From positions 2,623,501 to 2,687,500 of the forward strand of contig NZ_SSBQ01000002.1 of the NCBI RefSeq assembly GCF_004795255.1: a DNA stretch of 64,000 bases, in the 5' to 3' direction. Below, one piece after another: positions 35,098-44,454 of the stretch; the stretch's first letter is position 1, and each line of letters begins with the position of its first letter. Source of the stretch: Streptomyces sp. RKND-216. GTDB lineage: Bacteria > Actinomycetota > Actinomycetes > Streptomycetales > Streptomycetaceae. The notes under the pieces were generated by a model. That model did not search any database. It was not told the DNA's origin and saw nothing but the letters and a program-made list of their open reading frames with translations. A program made the position numbers and the translations under genes.

Positions 35098-35811
35098 ATG
35101 AGCATGCTCACTCCCCCCGGCATGGGCGGCCAGTACCGCATCAAGGGTGATCGCTACCCGCGCATGCGGCGCCCGCGCAACCGCCGCAAGATCGTGCTCG
35201 CCGGCCTGGCGACGGCGATGACCCTCGGCCTGGTCGGCTGGGGCTCGCTGCAGATCGTCGGCGTGTTCGCGGGCAACGGCGACTCCGCCCAGGCCGCCGG
35301 CCGCACCGGGGACCAGTGCCGCGCCCAGGACGGCACGTCATCCGCCGACGGGCGCAACGCCGAGCAGGCGTCCGCCTCCGCGCGGCCCGGCGCGCAGCGG
35401 AACGGGAAAGCCGGCGAGGGGAAGGCCCCGACGGCCGTGCCGAAGCCGGGCAAGGTCACCGTGAACGTGCTCAACGCGACCTCGCGCAGCGGCCTCGCCG
35501 CCAAGACGGCGAAGGAGCTGAAGAAGCGCGGCTTCGCCGTCGGGGAGATCGCCAACGCCCCCGCACACCTCGACCACAAGGTCGACGCCCCCGGCCTGCT
35601 GATCGGTGCCGCGGGCGCCGAGACCCTCGCCCGGATGAAGGTGCTCGGCACGCAGCTGGAGGACGCGAAGACCCGCCACGACGACCGCGAGGGCGACGAC
35701 GTCGACCTGGTGATCGGCAACGACTTCAAGGGGCTGGCGAAGCAGAAGGACGCCGACCGCGCGCTGACCGCGCTGGCGCAGCCCTCCCCGAAGCCGTCAC
35801 CGAGCTGCTGA
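35098..35811 (+). CDS. LytR C-terminal-domain membrane protein
   Basis: 237 residues. The N terminus is basic (RYPRMRRPRNRRK), then one transmembrane segment (about 31-57), a disordered linker, and a LytR_C domain (about 118-222: KVTVNVLNATSRSGLAAKTAKELKKRGFAVGEIANAP, then VDLVIGNDFKGL). LytR_C domains are thought to bind cell-wall material; the catalytic LytR-CpsA-Psr domain is absent. It lies between the VapB-like gene and upp and is convergent with upp. Confidence 0.87.
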   Translation: MSMLTPPGMGGQYRIKGDRYPRMRRPRNRRKIVLAGLATAMTLGLVGWGSLQIVGVFAGNGDSAQAAGRTGDQCRAQDGTSSADGRNAEQASASARPGAQRNGKAGEGKAPTAVPKPGKVTVNVLNATSRSGLAAKTAKELKKRGFAVGEIANAPAHLDHKVDAPGLLIGAAGAETLARMKVLGTQLEDAKTRHDDREGDDVDLVIGNDFKGLAKQKDADRALTALAQPSPKPSPSC

Positions 35812-35879
35812 CACCCCGCGAGGGCGGCCGACGGCCCGGGGCGCGGTCACCGGGGCGCGACGGGCACCCCGTGCGGGTC

Positions 35880-36515
35880 TCAGCCCGCGGTGCCGTACAT
35901 GCGGTCGCCGGCGTCGCCGAGCCCCGGCACGATGTAGCCGTGCTCGTTCAGGCGCCGGTCGATCGCCGCAGTGACCACCCGGACCGGCGCCCCCGCCAGC
36001 TCCCGCTCCATCAGGTCGATGCCCTCCGGCGCGGCCAGCAGACAGAGCGCCGTCACGTCGTCGGCACCGCGGTGGATCAGCTCCTGGATCGCGGCCACCA
36101 GCGTTCCGCCGGTCGCCAGCATCGGATCCAGCACGTACACCTGCCGACCGGACAGGTCGTCCGGCATCCGGGTGGCGTACGTCGACGGCTGGAGGGTGTC
36201 CTCGTCGCGGATCATGCCCAGGAAGCCGACCTCCGCCGTCGGCAGCAGCCGCACCATGCCCTCCAGCATGCCCAGCCCGGCACGCAGGATCGGCACCACG
36301 AGCGGGCGCGGGTGCGACAGCCGTACCCCGCTCGTCGACGTGACCGGCGTGGTGATGTCCACCTCCTCCGTGCGCACGTCCCGCGTCGCCTCGTACGCGA
36401 GGAGCGTGACCAGCTCGTCGGCGAGGCGGCGGAAGGTGGGGGAGTCGGTGCGCTCGTCGCGCAGGGTGGTCAGCTTGTGTGCCACCAGCGGGTGGTCGAC
36501 GACGTGGGTCTGCAT
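35880..36515 (-). CDS. upp: Uracil phosphoribosyltransferase
   Basis: 211 residues from ATG 36515. It converts uracil and PRPP to UMP in pyrimidine salvage. The PRPP-binding loop reads [12 protein letters not shown]. Other family sequence: [41 protein letters not shown], and [17 protein letters not shown] at the C terminus, which binds uracil. Longer in-frame readings upstream overlap the divergent gene at 36609 and lack conserved sequence. Confidence 0.96.
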   Translation of the reverse strand: MQTHVVDHPLVAHKLTTLRDERTDSPTFRRLADELVTLLAYEATRDVRTEEVDITTPVTSTSGVRLSHPRPLVVPILRAGLGMLEGMVRLLPTAEVGFLGMIRDEDTLQPSTYATRMPDDLSGRQVYVLDPMLATGGTLVAAIQELIHRGADDVTALCLLAAPEGIDLMERELAGAPVRVVTAAIDRRLNEHGYIVPGLGDAGDRMYGTAG

Positions 36516-36608
36516 GACCTCGACAGTAACGGAGGCATCTGCACGCCCAGCAGTGGCGTACGCCCGGCACCGGGGGAGACAGTGGTCGTGTACGCCGGAG
36601 GTGTGCAT

Positions 36609-36824
36609 ATGCCCGACAAAGGGAGAGACCGCGAGCGGGGACCGGCCACCGAGACGGCCGGCGAGGGCGCGACCCCCGAGATCGACCACGAGCGGCTGCG
36701 GCGGCGCGCCCGATTCCTGCGCGAGCTGAACGAGGCCAAGGAGCTCCGGGAGCGCGTCCAGCCGCGGCGCGCCCGGGTGGCACGTATGCGGCACCAGATG
36801 CGAATGCGGACCTTTCGCTGGTGA
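36609..36824 (+). CDS. Small highly charged protein
   Basis: 71 residues, no membrane segment. An acidic-neutral N-terminal half leads into an Arg-rich helix ([26 protein letters not shown]) and a basic C terminus ([13 protein letters not shown]). GGAGG at 36597-36601 gives a good ribosome site for ATG 36609. The composition suggests nucleic-acid binding or a coiled coil, but no family is recognised. It is divergent from upp and upstream of the tadA region. Confidence 0.65.
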   Translation: MPDKGRDRERGPATETAGEGATPEIDHERLRRRARFLRELNEAKELRERVQPRRARVARMRHQMRMRTFRW

Positions 36825-36990
36825 GATCGGCGGGTCGCGACGCCCGCCGCCGGAAACCCGACACGACGCCACGTCGAAGAGGCTTCGCGAAGCCGCTGTT
36901 TCTGCCACGATTCGACCTGGGACCGCACGGTCGCGATCGCACGGTCCTCGTCACCAACTCGGGCACACGGAAAACCAGTGGGAGAGTCAG

Positions 36991-37530
36991 GTGTACTTCG
37001 CCGCACTGCTCGCTCGCACCGACGACGGATGGCAAGCGAGCGACACAGAACTCGACGACGTGGAGACGCTCACCGATCTCGCCGACCTGGCCCGGGAGGC
37101 CGTGGGCGACGAGGAGACGGTGCTCGTCTGCATCGAACAGGACGGCGCCTGGTTCGGCGTCGTCCGGGTGGACGGGGAGGACGACCCGCGCGTCTTCGTC
37201 TCCGACGCCGCGGCCGCCATGCGCAGCGCCTACGGCGAGATGCTGCTCTCCGACGAGCTGCTCGGCCGCGAACCGGAGGACCTCGCCGCCCTCGAGCAGC
37301 TCGTGGACCTCGACGGGACGGAGGACGGCGAGCCGGAGTCCGCGACGGCGGACGGCCCGGCCGACGACTCCGGATCCGATCAGGTGCCGGCCGGACCGCT
37401 GGGTGACGCGGAGCTGCTCACCGACCTCGGCATGGACCCGGCGTCGGTGCTGTCCCTCACCGCGGAGGACGCGCTGACGGAGATCGCCGACGCCCTCGGC
37501 TGCACGGACATGCTCGAAGCCGTGCGCTGA
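36991..37530 (+). CDS. tRNA adenosine deaminase-associated protein
   Basis: 179 residues from GTG 36991 (GGGAGAG upstream). It belongs to the actinobacterial family named for its constant place next to tadA: MYFAALLARTDDGWQASDTEL, then VRVDGEDDPRVFVSDAAAAMRSAYGEML and a C-terminal SLTAEDALTEIADALGC. Very acidic (many Asp and Glu), soluble. The biochemical role is unknown; the name reflects position only. Confidence 0.85.
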   Translation: MYFAALLARTDDGWQASDTELDDVETLTDLADLAREAVGDEETVLVCIEQDGAWFGVVRVDGEDDPRVFVSDAAAAMRSAYGEMLLSDELLGREPEDLAALEQLVDLDGTEDGEPESATADGPADDSGSDQVPAGPLGDAELLTDLGMDPASVLSLTAEDALTEIADALGCTDMLEAVR

Positions 37531-37708
37531 GCTCCGCCGCGGGGCAGACCGACGTTCTGGGCGCGCCGGTGGCACTTCGCCCGGCCCGGTGTGCGGCTCC
37601 CGTGCGACGGAGCGCGGAGGACGGCTGCGGGGGTCGGCCCCGGGGACGCCGAGGGGCGCGGAGTCGCCGCGTCGCCGGGGCATCCGACGGGTGCGGTAGA
37701 ACGGGCTC

Positions 37709-38224
37709 ATGAACGACCCCGTGCGGGACCCGTGGGCGGAGCCGATGCACCAGGCGCTCATCGAGGCGCGCCTCGCCCTGGAGACCGCCGACGTCCCCGT
37801 CGGCGCCGTTGTCCTCGGCCCGGCCGGCGCGCCGCTCGCCCGCGCCCGCAACGCGCGCGAGGCCACCGGAGACCCGACGGCCCACGCCGAGGTCCTCGCC
37901 CTCCGTGCCGCGGCCCGCGCCCGCGGCGAGTGGCGCCTGGCCGGCTGCACCCTCGTCGTCACCCTGGAGCCGTGCACGATGTGCGCGGGCGCCGCGGTGC
38001 TCTCCCGCGTGGAGCGCGTGGTGTTCGGCGCTCTCGACCCCAAGGCGGGTGCGGCGGGCTCGCTGTGGGACGTGGTGCGCGACCGCCGTCTCAACCACCG
38101 CCCCGAGGTGGTGCACGGCGTCCTGGCCGATGCCTGCGGCGCGCTCCTCACGGACTTCTTCCGCGGGGCCCGGGGGACGTCGCACCCCGGCACGCGCTCC
38201 CGCCCGGATACCGATTTCGGCTGA
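37709..38224 (+). CDS. tadA: tRNA-specific adenosine deaminase TadA
   Basis: 171 residues. Zinc and catalytic sites are clear: TAHAE (His59, Glu61) and EPCTMC (Cys89, Cys92). It deaminates A34 to inosine in the anticodon of tRNA-Arg(ACG). The C-terminal 20 residues are variable. It starts 178 bases after its associated protein and ends 27 bases before the tRNA-Ser gene. Confidence 0.95.
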   Translation: MNDPVRDPWAEPMHQALIEARLALETADVPVGAVVLGPAGAPLARARNAREATGDPTAHAEVLALRAAARARGEWRLAGCTLVVTLEPCTMCAGAAVLSRVERVVFGALDPKAGAAGSLWDVVRDRRLNHRPEVVHGVLADACGALLTDFFRGARGTSHPGTRSRPDTDFG

Positions 38225-38251
38225 CGGCGACGGTGGGATAGGCTTCCTCTC

Positions 38252-38338
38252 GGTAGCGTGTCCGAGCGGCCGAAGGAGCTCGCCTCGAAAGCGAGTGAGG
38301 GGGCAACTCCTCCGTGGGTTCAAATCCCACCGCTACCG
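38252..38338 (+). tRNA. tRNA-Ser(CGA)
   Basis: 87 bases with a full cloverleaf: acceptor GGTAGCG/CGCTACC, anticodon stem GCTCGCCT-CGA-AAGCGAG, long serine-type variable arm (GAGGGGGCAACTCCTC) and T arm GTGGGTTCAAATCCCAC. Discriminator G, CCA not encoded. Anticodon CGA reads UCG. A strong terminator follows 8 bases later. Confidence 0.96.
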
Positions 38339-38345
38339 CTCCGCA

Positions 38346-38390
38346 GCACGGCGAAGGGCCGGACCCGACGGGTCCGGCCCTTCGCCGTGC
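38346..38390 (+). terminator. Terminator after tRNA-Ser(CGA)
   Basis: A 21-bp perfect stem (38346-38366 with 38370-38390) closes on the triplet loop GAC. It is the only strong hairpin between the tRNA and the next gene. Confidence 0.88.
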
Positions 38391-38547
38391 CCGCTCCGCT
38401 CCCGGCAGCGCCCCCGCCCTCGTGTCCGCGCGCGCTTCCGTCCCAGGGCTGGGCCGCGGGCGGTCCCGGATGGTTAGACTCGCGCGATCGAACGGCAGAT
38501 CGCACACGAGATCGATACGGGGCCGGCAGGGCCGGGAGGCGCAAGCG

Positions 38548-38709
38548 GTGGACATCAAGAAGGTCGTGGTTTACGTCGTCGTCGTCTTCATCCTGTGGAC
38601 GATCATCACTTCGCCCGCACGGGCTACAGAGTTCGTCGGGGTCGGCTTCGAAGGCATATCCACCGCTGCCAAGAGCGTCGGCGAGTTCATGACGGAACTG
38701 GTCGACTGA
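38548..38709 (+). CDS. Short single-helix membrane peptide
   Basis: 53 residues from GTG 38548, with GGGAGG 7 bases upstream. A hydrophobic helix (VVVYVVVVFILWTIIT) comes first, then a short region (EFVGVGFEGISTAAKSVGEFMTELV) with an amphipathic helix. No family recognised. Its place between tRNA-Ser and sigF fits the S. coelicolor layout as I remember it, which suggests a conserved gene. Confidence 0.7.
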   Translation: MDIKKVVVYVVVVFILWTIITSPARATEFVGVGFEGISTAAKSVGEFMTELVD

Positions 38710-38921
38710 CGGCGACCGCGAGCCGCCGGCCCCGGCCCGGGACCGCCCGCGCGCGGTTCCGTCCGGACCCGTGTTCGTCGTGCATCTGGCCCAACTACCC
38801 AGCAACACGGAGTTTTCGGGTGCTTGCACGCTATGCGTCTGTCTTGTGATGCTATGACCGCTTTCGCCGGAACCGTGGACGGACCCGCACCCGCGAAGAG
38901 TGCGTGAAGGGTGGTTGCCGA

Positions 38922-39851
38922 GTGGACCGGTCACCGACGCTCCCTCAGGCGTCGCCCGGGCATCCCGTGGCGGCGGACACCGCCGGAACCGGCGCCGCGG
39001 ACGCCGGCGGCGCCCCGAGCGGCCCGGCGGGTACCGGCGGAACGGCCGCCGGGACCACCGGCAGGGCCGGTGCGGCACCCCGCAGCCGGAGCGCGGCGGC
39101 CCGCGCGCTGACGCAGGCGCTCTTCGACGAACTGTCCGGCCTGGAGGCCGGGAGTGCCGCGCACAACCGGGTGCGGGACGCGCTGATCGAGGCCAACCTG
39201 CCGCTGGTCCGCTACGTCGCGGCCCGCTTCCGCAGCCGCAACGAGCCGATGGAGGACGTCGTCCAGGTCGGCACCATCGGGCTCATCAACGCCATCGACC
39301 GCTTCGACCCGGAGCGGGGCGTCCAGTTCCCCACATTCGCGATGCCGACGATCGTCGGGGAGATCCGCCGCTACTTCCGGGACAACGTGCGGACCGTGCA
39401 CGTGCCGCGCCGGCTGCACGAGATGTGGGTGCAGGTCAGCGCGGCGACCGAGGATCTGACGGTGCTGCACGGCCGCTCGCCGACCACCGCGGAGATCGCG
39501 GAGCGACTGCGGCTGAGCGAGGAGGACGTGCTCGCCTGCATCGAGGCCGGACGCTCCTACCGGGCGACGTCACTGGAGGCCGCACAGGAGCGCGAGGACG
39601 GGCCGCCCGGCCTGCTGGACCGGCTCGGCTACGAGGACCCGGAGCTGGACGGCGTGGAACACCGCGACCTGGTGCGGCACCTGCTGGTGCAGCTGCCCGA
39701 AAGGGAGCAGCGCATCCTGCTGCTGCGCTACTACCGCAACCTGACGCAGTCCCAGATCAGCGTCGAGCTCGGCGTCTCGCAGATGCACGTGTCGCGGCTG
39801 CTGTCCCGGAGCTTCGCCCGCCTGAGGGCCGCAAACCGGATCGACGCGTAA
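38922..39851 (+). CDS. sigF: SigB/SigF-type alternative sigma factor
   Basis: 309 residues from GTG 38922, chosen because AAGGGTGG lies 8 bases upstream; GTG 38904 would add six residues. A 55-residue Ala/Gly/Pro N-terminal extension precedes regions 2 to 4: [25 protein letters not shown] (region 2), [19 protein letters not shown], and the region 4 helix-turn-helix [22 protein letters not shown]. The context (tadA, tRNA-Ser, then a second sigma gene) matches the SCO4035/SCO4034 pair of S. coelicolor, hence the name. SigF there is needed for late spore maturation. No anti-sigma gene is adjacent. Confidence 0.85.
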   Translation: MDRSPTLPQASPGHPVAADTAGTGAADAGGAPSGPAGTGGTAAGTTGRAGAAPRSRSAAARALTQALFDELSGLEAGSAAHNRVRDALIEANLPLVRYVAARFRSRNEPMEDVVQVGTIGLINAIDRFDPERGVQFPTFAMPTIVGEIRRYFRDNVRTVHVPRRLHEMWVQVSAATEDLTVLHGRSPTTAEIAERLRLSEEDVLACIEAGRSYRATSLEAAQEREDGPPGLLDRLGYEDPELDGVEHRDLVRHLLVQLPEREQRILLLRYYRNLTQSQISVELGVSQMHVSRLLSRSFARLRAANRIDA

Positions 39852-40049
39852 CTCTTTCGAAGGACCCGCTGAGCGGACGACAGGTCTCCGATCGGCAAAC
39901 TTTGTCGACTTGGCGCTACATCGTGTTGCTGACTTGTGACATTCTGCGAGTAGCGCGTTTGATGCGGCCGCACCCGAAGGTATGGAAGAGGAGGTGCCTC
40001 TCACCCGAAGGGCGCCGCCGCGACCCGTCCGCGACCTCAAGGGGGTGGC

Positions 40050-40928
40050 ATGTCCGTAGAACTGGGCAGCTCGAAGGTGCTCACCGAGACCACGACCGAC
40101 GACGACGCACTGCACGGCCTTCCGGCGGTGCCCGAGGAGACGGCACCCCCCGCCGACAGCGCGGCGATCGACACCCGCACCCTCTCCCGCTCCCTGTTCC
40201 TGCGGCTCGCCACGCTGGACGCGGACAGCCCGGAGCGCGGATACGTCCGCGACACCCTGATCGAGCTCAACCTCCCGCTCGTGCGGTACGCCGCGGCACG
40301 CTTCCGCAGCCGCAACGAGCCGATGGAGGACATCGTCCAGGTCGGCACCATCGGGCTCATCAAGGCGATCGACCGCTTCGACTGCGAACGCGGCGTCGAG
40401 TTCCCGACGTTCGCGATGCCCACCGTCGTCGGGGAGATCAAGCGCTTCTTCCGCGACACCTCGTGGTCGGTGCGGGTGCCGCGCCGCCTCCAGGAGCTGC
40501 GGCTGGCGCTGACCAAGGCCGGCGACGAGCTGTCGCAGACCCTGGACCGTTCGCCGACCGTCTCCGAACTCGCCGCGTGCCTCGGGGTGTCCGAGGAGGA
40601 CGTGGTGGACGGCCTGGCGGTGGGCAACGCCTACACGGCCTCGTCGCTGGACACGCCCTCGGTCGAGGAGGACGGCGGCGAGGGCTCGCTCGCCGACCGC
40701 CTGGGCTACGAGGACACCGCGCTGGAGGGCGTGGAGTACCGCGAATCGCTCAAGCCGCTGCTGGCCCGGCTGCCCGCCCGCGAGCGGCGCATCATCATGC
40801 TGCGTTTCTTCGCGAACATGACGCAGTCGCAGATCGGCGAGGAGGTCGGCATCTCCCAGATGCACGTCTCCCGGCTGCTGACCCGGACGCTGGCGCAGCT
40901 GCGCGAAGGCCTGATCTCGGAGGAGTGA
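40050..40928 (+). CDS. sigN: SigB/SigF-type alternative sigma factor, SigN-like
   Basis: 292 residues. Same architecture as the gene before it and clearly a paralogue: [66 protein letters not shown]. The N-terminal 45 residues differ. Position after sigF suggests the orthologue of SCO4034 (sigN). The 198-base gap after sigF and a less GC-rich leader imply its own promoter. The start ATG 40050 follows AAGGGGG. Confidence 0.85.
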   Translation: MSVELGSSKVLTETTTDDDALHGLPAVPEETAPPADSAAIDTRTLSRSLFLRLATLDADSPERGYVRDTLIELNLPLVRYAAARFRSRNEPMEDIVQVGTIGLIKAIDRFDCERGVEFPTFAMPTVVGEIKRFFRDTSWSVRVPRRLQELRLALTKAGDELSQTLDRSPTVSELAACLGVSEEDVVDGLAVGNAYTASSLDTPSVEEDGGEGSLADRLGYEDTALEGVEYRESLKPLLARLPARERRIIMLRFFANMTQSQIGEEVGISQMHVSRLLTRTLAQLREGLISEE

Positions 40929-40972
40929 GCGGTCCGGCGCGCGGCCGGCCGGCCCGCGCGCCGACGGACCGC
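40929..40972 (+). terminator. Terminator after sigN
   Basis: GCGGTCCGGCGCGCGG just past the stop pairs with CCGCGCGCCG-ac-GGACCGC, a long stem with a two-base bulge. It also lies downstream of the convergent gene at 41020. Confidence 0.65.
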
Positions 40973-41019
40973 GTCCGCCGGGCGGCGTGACGGACCGACC
41001 GCGCCGGAGTGATGGATCG

Positions 41020-41235
41020 TCAGGAGAGCGCCAGCCAGGCGACCCCGGCCAGCACGGCGACGACCACGACGATGCCGAGGATCAGGCCGAGACGCGGGCC
41101 GGAACCGCCTGTCGCGGCGGCACGCTGCTGCGGCGCGCCCTCGTCGACGAAGGCGCGGAACATCTGGGTGCTGCCCGCGGGGTCGGGCTGTCCGCCCGGG
41201 TTCGGGCCCTGGGGTGCGTGAGGGTTGTGAGCCAT
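41020..41235 (-). CDS. Small tail-anchored membrane protein
   Basis: 71 residues. A Pro/Gly/Asn-rich N-terminal half (MAHNPHAPQGPNPGGQPDPAG) and a short helix (MFRAFVDEGAPQQ) lead to one C-terminal transmembrane segment (LGLILGIVVVVAVLAGVAWLAL). ATG 41235 is the only plausible start. Function unknown. It is convergent with sigN and divergent from the MarR gene. Confidence 0.7.
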   Translation of the reverse strand: MAHNPHAPQGPNPGGQPDPAGSTQMFRAFVDEGAPQQRAAATGGSGPRLGLILGIVVVVAVLAGVAWLALS

Positions 41236-41348
41236 GAGTCAGGACCCTAGCGAACCGCGCTCGGCCGAAACAGCCCCGGCCCCCGCCGGAGAACGCCGTC
41301 GCGCGCCCCCGGAACCCTTCGGGAGGGGCCGTTCTCACGCAGATCAAC

Positions 41349-41391
41349 TTGCGTGCAACAACCAATCGATCCTATGGTTGCCCTAAGCAAC
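41349..41391 (+). promoter_or_regulatory. Promoter and putative MarR operators
   Basis: Two short palindromes lie in the otherwise AT-richer leader: TTGC-GT-GCAA (41349-41358) and GTTGC-CCTAA-GCAAC (41377-41391). TTGCGT and CTATGG, 17 bases apart, could serve as -35 and -10. A regulator bound to these sites would block its own promoter, the usual MarR arrangement. Confidence 0.55.
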
Positions 41392-41413
41392 GAAACGCCA
41401 GGAGGTCACCACG

Positions 41414-41935
41414 GTGCCCAGGGAACCGGAGGACGCGGAGCCGGACCTCCGCCACTACCGCGAGCTGGCCCGCCAGCTGCGCTCCGTCGGCGTCGTCAAC
41501 CGCGAGCTCGCCCGGCGCCTGCCGCATGACTGCCCTCCGGCGTCCGCGGGCCTGCTGACCCTGCTCCGCCGGCACGGCGAGATGCGCATGAGCCGGCTCA
41601 CCGAACTGCTCGGCATCGACCTCTCGGTCACCAGCCGCCACGTCGCGCACGCCGCCGGGCGCGGCTGGATCGAACGCCTCCCCGACCCGCACGACGGCAG
41701 ATCCCGGCTGCTGCGCCTCACCCACAGCGGCGAGAGCCGGCTCGACGAGCTGAGCGAGCTGGCCACCGAGACCATGCGTGAGTTTCTCGGCGACTGGAGC
41801 GCCGAGGAGGTCGCCACCCTGAGCTCGCTCCTGGAACGCCTCGGCCGGACCTTCGGCGACTGCCGTGCCCGGGGCGGCCACAGCCCCCCGCCCGGCACGG
41901 ACGCCGCACCCGCCCCCGCCACCAGCCGCACGTAA
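41414..41935 (+). CDS. MarR-family transcriptional regulator
   Basis: 173 residues from GTG 41414 with AGGAGGT 7 bases upstream. Winged-helix MarR fold: LLTLLRRHGEMRMSRLTELLGIDLSVTSRHVAHAAGRGWIERLPDPHDGRSRLLRLTHSG (about 47-105), with the DPxDGR wing motif. The Pro/Ala tail is probably disordered. It is the first gene of a MarR-MFS-YceI unit, with 19 bases to the pump gene, so it most likely represses that operon and responds to a compound the pump exports. Confidence 0.92.
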   Translation: MPREPEDAEPDLRHYRELARQLRSVGVVNRELARRLPHDCPPASAGLLTLLRRHGEMRMSRLTELLGIDLSVTSRHVAHAAGRGWIERLPDPHDGRSRLLRLTHSGESRLDELSELATETMREFLGDWSAEEVATLSSLLERLGRTFGDCRARGGHSPPPGTDAAPAPATSRT

Positions 41936-41954
41936 GAGAGAAGCGACCCCTCGC

Positions 41955-44414
41955 ATGGCAACCAGCACGCGCCCCCACGCGCACCGCGCCGGCGGACCCC
42001 GGACGGAAGGCTCCGCGGCCGCGCCGCCCATGACGCACCGCCAGATCATGGAGGCCCTGTCCGGGCTGCTGCTCGGCATGTTCGTCGCGATCCTGTCGTC
42101 GACGATCGTCTCCACCGCACTGCCGCAGATCATCGCCGACCTGGACGGCAGCCAGAGCTCCTACACCTGGGTGGTCACCGCCACCCTGCTCACGATGACC
42201 GCCACCACCCCACTGTGGGGCAAACTCGCCGACCTCACCAGCAAGAAGGTGCTGGTCCAGACATCGCTGGTCGTCTTCGTGCTGGCGTCCTGCGGCGCCG
42301 GCCTGTCGCAGAACACCGGCACGCTGATCGCCTTCCGCGCGGTGCAGGGCATAGGCATGGGCGGCCTGACCGCCCTGGCGCAGATCATCCTGGCCGCCAT
42401 GATCTCGCCGCGCGAACGCGGGCGGTACAACGGCTACCTGGGCGCCACCTTCGCCGTCGCGACCGTCGGCGGCCCGCTGCTCGGCGGCGTCCTCACCGAC
42501 ACCGCCTGGCTCGGCTGGCGCTGGTGCTTCTACGCCGGCGTCCCGTTCGCCGTGATCGCGCTGCTGGTCCTCCAGAAGACCCTGCACCTGCCCGTGGTCA
42601 AGCGCCAGGGCGTCCGGATCGACTGGCTGGGCTCCGGCGTCTTCGCGGCCTCCGTCTCGCTGCTGCTGGTGTGGGTGACCCTGGCCGGCGACTCGTACGC
42701 CTGGCTGTCCTGGCAGACCTACGCCATGGTGGGCGGCTCGGTCGCGCTCGCGCTGCTCTTCCTCCTGATCGAGTCGCGGGCGAAGGAGCCGATCGTCCCG
42801 CTGCGGCTGTTCCGCAACCGCACCATCACGCTCGCCTCGCTCGCGTCGCTGTTCGTCGGCGTCGCGATGTTCGGTGCGACGGTCTTCCTGGCCCAGTACT
42901 TCCAGCTGGCCCGCGGCGAGTCGCCGACCATGGCCGGACTGATGACCACACCGATGATCGGCGGGCTGTTCGTCTCCTCCACCGTCTCCGGGCAGATCAT
43001 CACCCGGACCGGGCGCTGGAAGGCGTGGCTCGTCGCGGGCGGCGTGCTGCTCACCGGCGGCCTCGCCCTGCTGGGCGGCGTGCGCTACGACACCGTGTAC
43101 TGGCAGGTCGCGGTGTTCATGGGCCTGCTGGGTCTCGGCGTCGGCATGATGATGCAGAACCTCGTCCTGTGCACCCAGAACCAGGTGGACACGCGGGACC
43201 TCGGCGCCGCCAGCTCCGTCGTGACCTTCTTCCGCTCGCTGGGCGGCGCGGTCGGCGTCTCCGTGCTGGGCGCCGTGCTCGCCGAGCGCATCGCGGACTA
43301 CGTGCGCGAGGGCATGGCGGAGCTGGGCGCCCCGGCCGCCGGCTCCGGCGGAGCCGTCGGCGGAATCCCCGACCTGAGTGAACTTCCCGGCCCCGTACGG
43401 GCCGTGGTGGAGAGCGCCTACGGACACGGCATCGCCGACATCTACCTGTACGCGGCGCCGATCGCGCTGGTCGCGCTGCTCCTGGTGGTGTTCATCGCGG
43501 AGGTGCCGCTGCGCACCAGGTCCGCGATGGAGGAGGAAGCCGCCCAGGAGGGACCGTCCTTGACGAAGGCACCCGCCGCCCCGGTGGCCGACGACACGGC
43601 GACCGCCGCCCCGGTGACGCTCGACGCCGCGAGCGCCCCGGCCACGCCCGCGCCGCGTCTCACGGGCACGGTGCGGGCCGCGGACGGCACGGGCCTCCCC
43701 GCCTCCCGGGTCACCCTGATCTCCCTGGACGGACGGCAGCTCGGCCGCTGCGTCGCGCACGCCGACGGCTCGTACGCGCTGGATGCCCCCGGCGCCGGCA
43801 GCTATGTGGTGATCGCCGCCGCCGACGGCCACCAGCCGCAGGCGTCCACCGTCGCCCTCGGCGAGGGCCGCGTCCGTCACGACCCGGTACTGGCGGGCAC
43901 CACGGGCCTCACCGCCCAGGTGCGCAGCGCCGCGGACGGCGGCCCGGTGCCGGAGGCGAGGGTCGTGGTGACCGACGTGCGCGGCGACGTGCTCGCCACC
44001 GGCAGGACCGGTGAGCAGGGCGACTTCACCTTCGACGAGCTGCCGGCCGGTACCTTCACCGTCGCCGTGAACGCGCCCGGGCACCGGCCGGCCGCCCGGC
44101 CGGTCGACGTCGACGCGCTCGGCGCCCGCTGCATCGAGATCGCGCTGGCCCCGGGCGCACGCCTGCAGGGCAGCGTCCGGGCGGGCGCGGACCGCCGTCC
44201 GCTGGCCGACGCGCGGGTCACGCTCGTCGACGAGGCGGGCGGCGTCGTCGCCACATCGACGACGGGGGAGGATGGTGCCTACGCGTTCACCGACCTGGCC
44301 GAGGGCGAGTACACCGTCGTGGCCAGCGGCTACCCGCCGGCGGCGAGCGCGCTGAAGGTGGACGGCCGCGGCGTCGACGGCTACGACGTCGAGCTGTTCC
44401 ATCCCGAGTCCTGA
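41955..44414 (+). CDS. DHA2-type MFS drug exporter with C-terminal carboxypeptidase-regulatory-like repeats
   Basis: 819 residues. A 14-helix DHA2/EmrB-type transporter covers about 30-520: motif D1 (LSSTIVSTALPQIIADLDG), motif A (PLWGKLADLTSKK), motif C-like region (GATFAVATVGGPLLGG). After the last helix, the C-terminal 280 residues form three carboxypeptidase-D regulatory-like beta-sandwich repeats (LTGTVRAADGTGLPASRVTLISLDG; LTAQVRSAADGGPVPEARVVVTD; LQGSVRAGADRRPLADARVTLVDEAG), each with a DGSYALD/GDFTFDEL/GAYAFTDL strand. A tail of this kind is not needed for transport; its side of the membrane should be cytoplasmic if there are 14 helices. Proton-coupled export of a toxic compound is inferred. 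Confidence 0.9.
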   Translation: MATSTRPHAHRAGGPRTEGSAAAPPMTHRQIMEALSGLLLGMFVAILSSTIVSTALPQIIADLDGSQSSYTWVVTATLLTMTATTPLWGKLADLTSKKVLVQTSLVVFVLASCGAGLSQNTGTLIAFRAVQGIGMGGLTALAQIILAAMISPRERGRYNGYLGATFAVATVGGPLLGGVLTDTAWLGWRWCFYAGVPFAVIALLVLQKTLHLPVVKRQGVRIDWLGSGVFAASVSLLLVWVTLAGDSYAWLSWQTYAMVGGSVALALLFLLIESRAKEPIVPLRLFRNRTITLASLASLFVGVAMFGATVFLAQYFQLARGESPTMAGLMTTPMIGGLFVSSTVSGQIITRTGRWKAWLVAGGVLLTGGLALLGGVRYDTVYWQVAVFMGLLGLGVGMMMQNLVLCTQNQVDTRDLGAASSVVTFFRSLGGAVGVSVLGAVLAERIADYVREGMAELGAPAAGSGGAVGGIPDLSELPGPVRAVVESAYGHGIADIYLYAAPIALVALLLVVFIAEVPLRTRSAMEEEAAQEGPSLTKAPAAPVADDTATAAPVTLDAASAPATPAPRLTGTVRAADGTGLPASRVTLISLDGRQLGRCVAHADGSYALDAPGAGSYVVIAAADGHQPQASTVALGEGRVRHDPVLAGTTGLTAQVRSAADGGPVPEARVVVTDVRGDVLATGRTGEQGDFTFDELPAGTFTVAVNAPGHRPAARPVDVDALGARCIEIALAPGARLQGSVRAGADRRPLADARVTLVDEAGGVVATSTTGEDGAYAFTDLAEGEYTVVASGYPPAASALKVDGRGVDGYDVELFHPES

Positions 44415-44454
44415 ACGGCGCGCGACGAGGCGCGGAAGGAAGGAACACGAGCTG

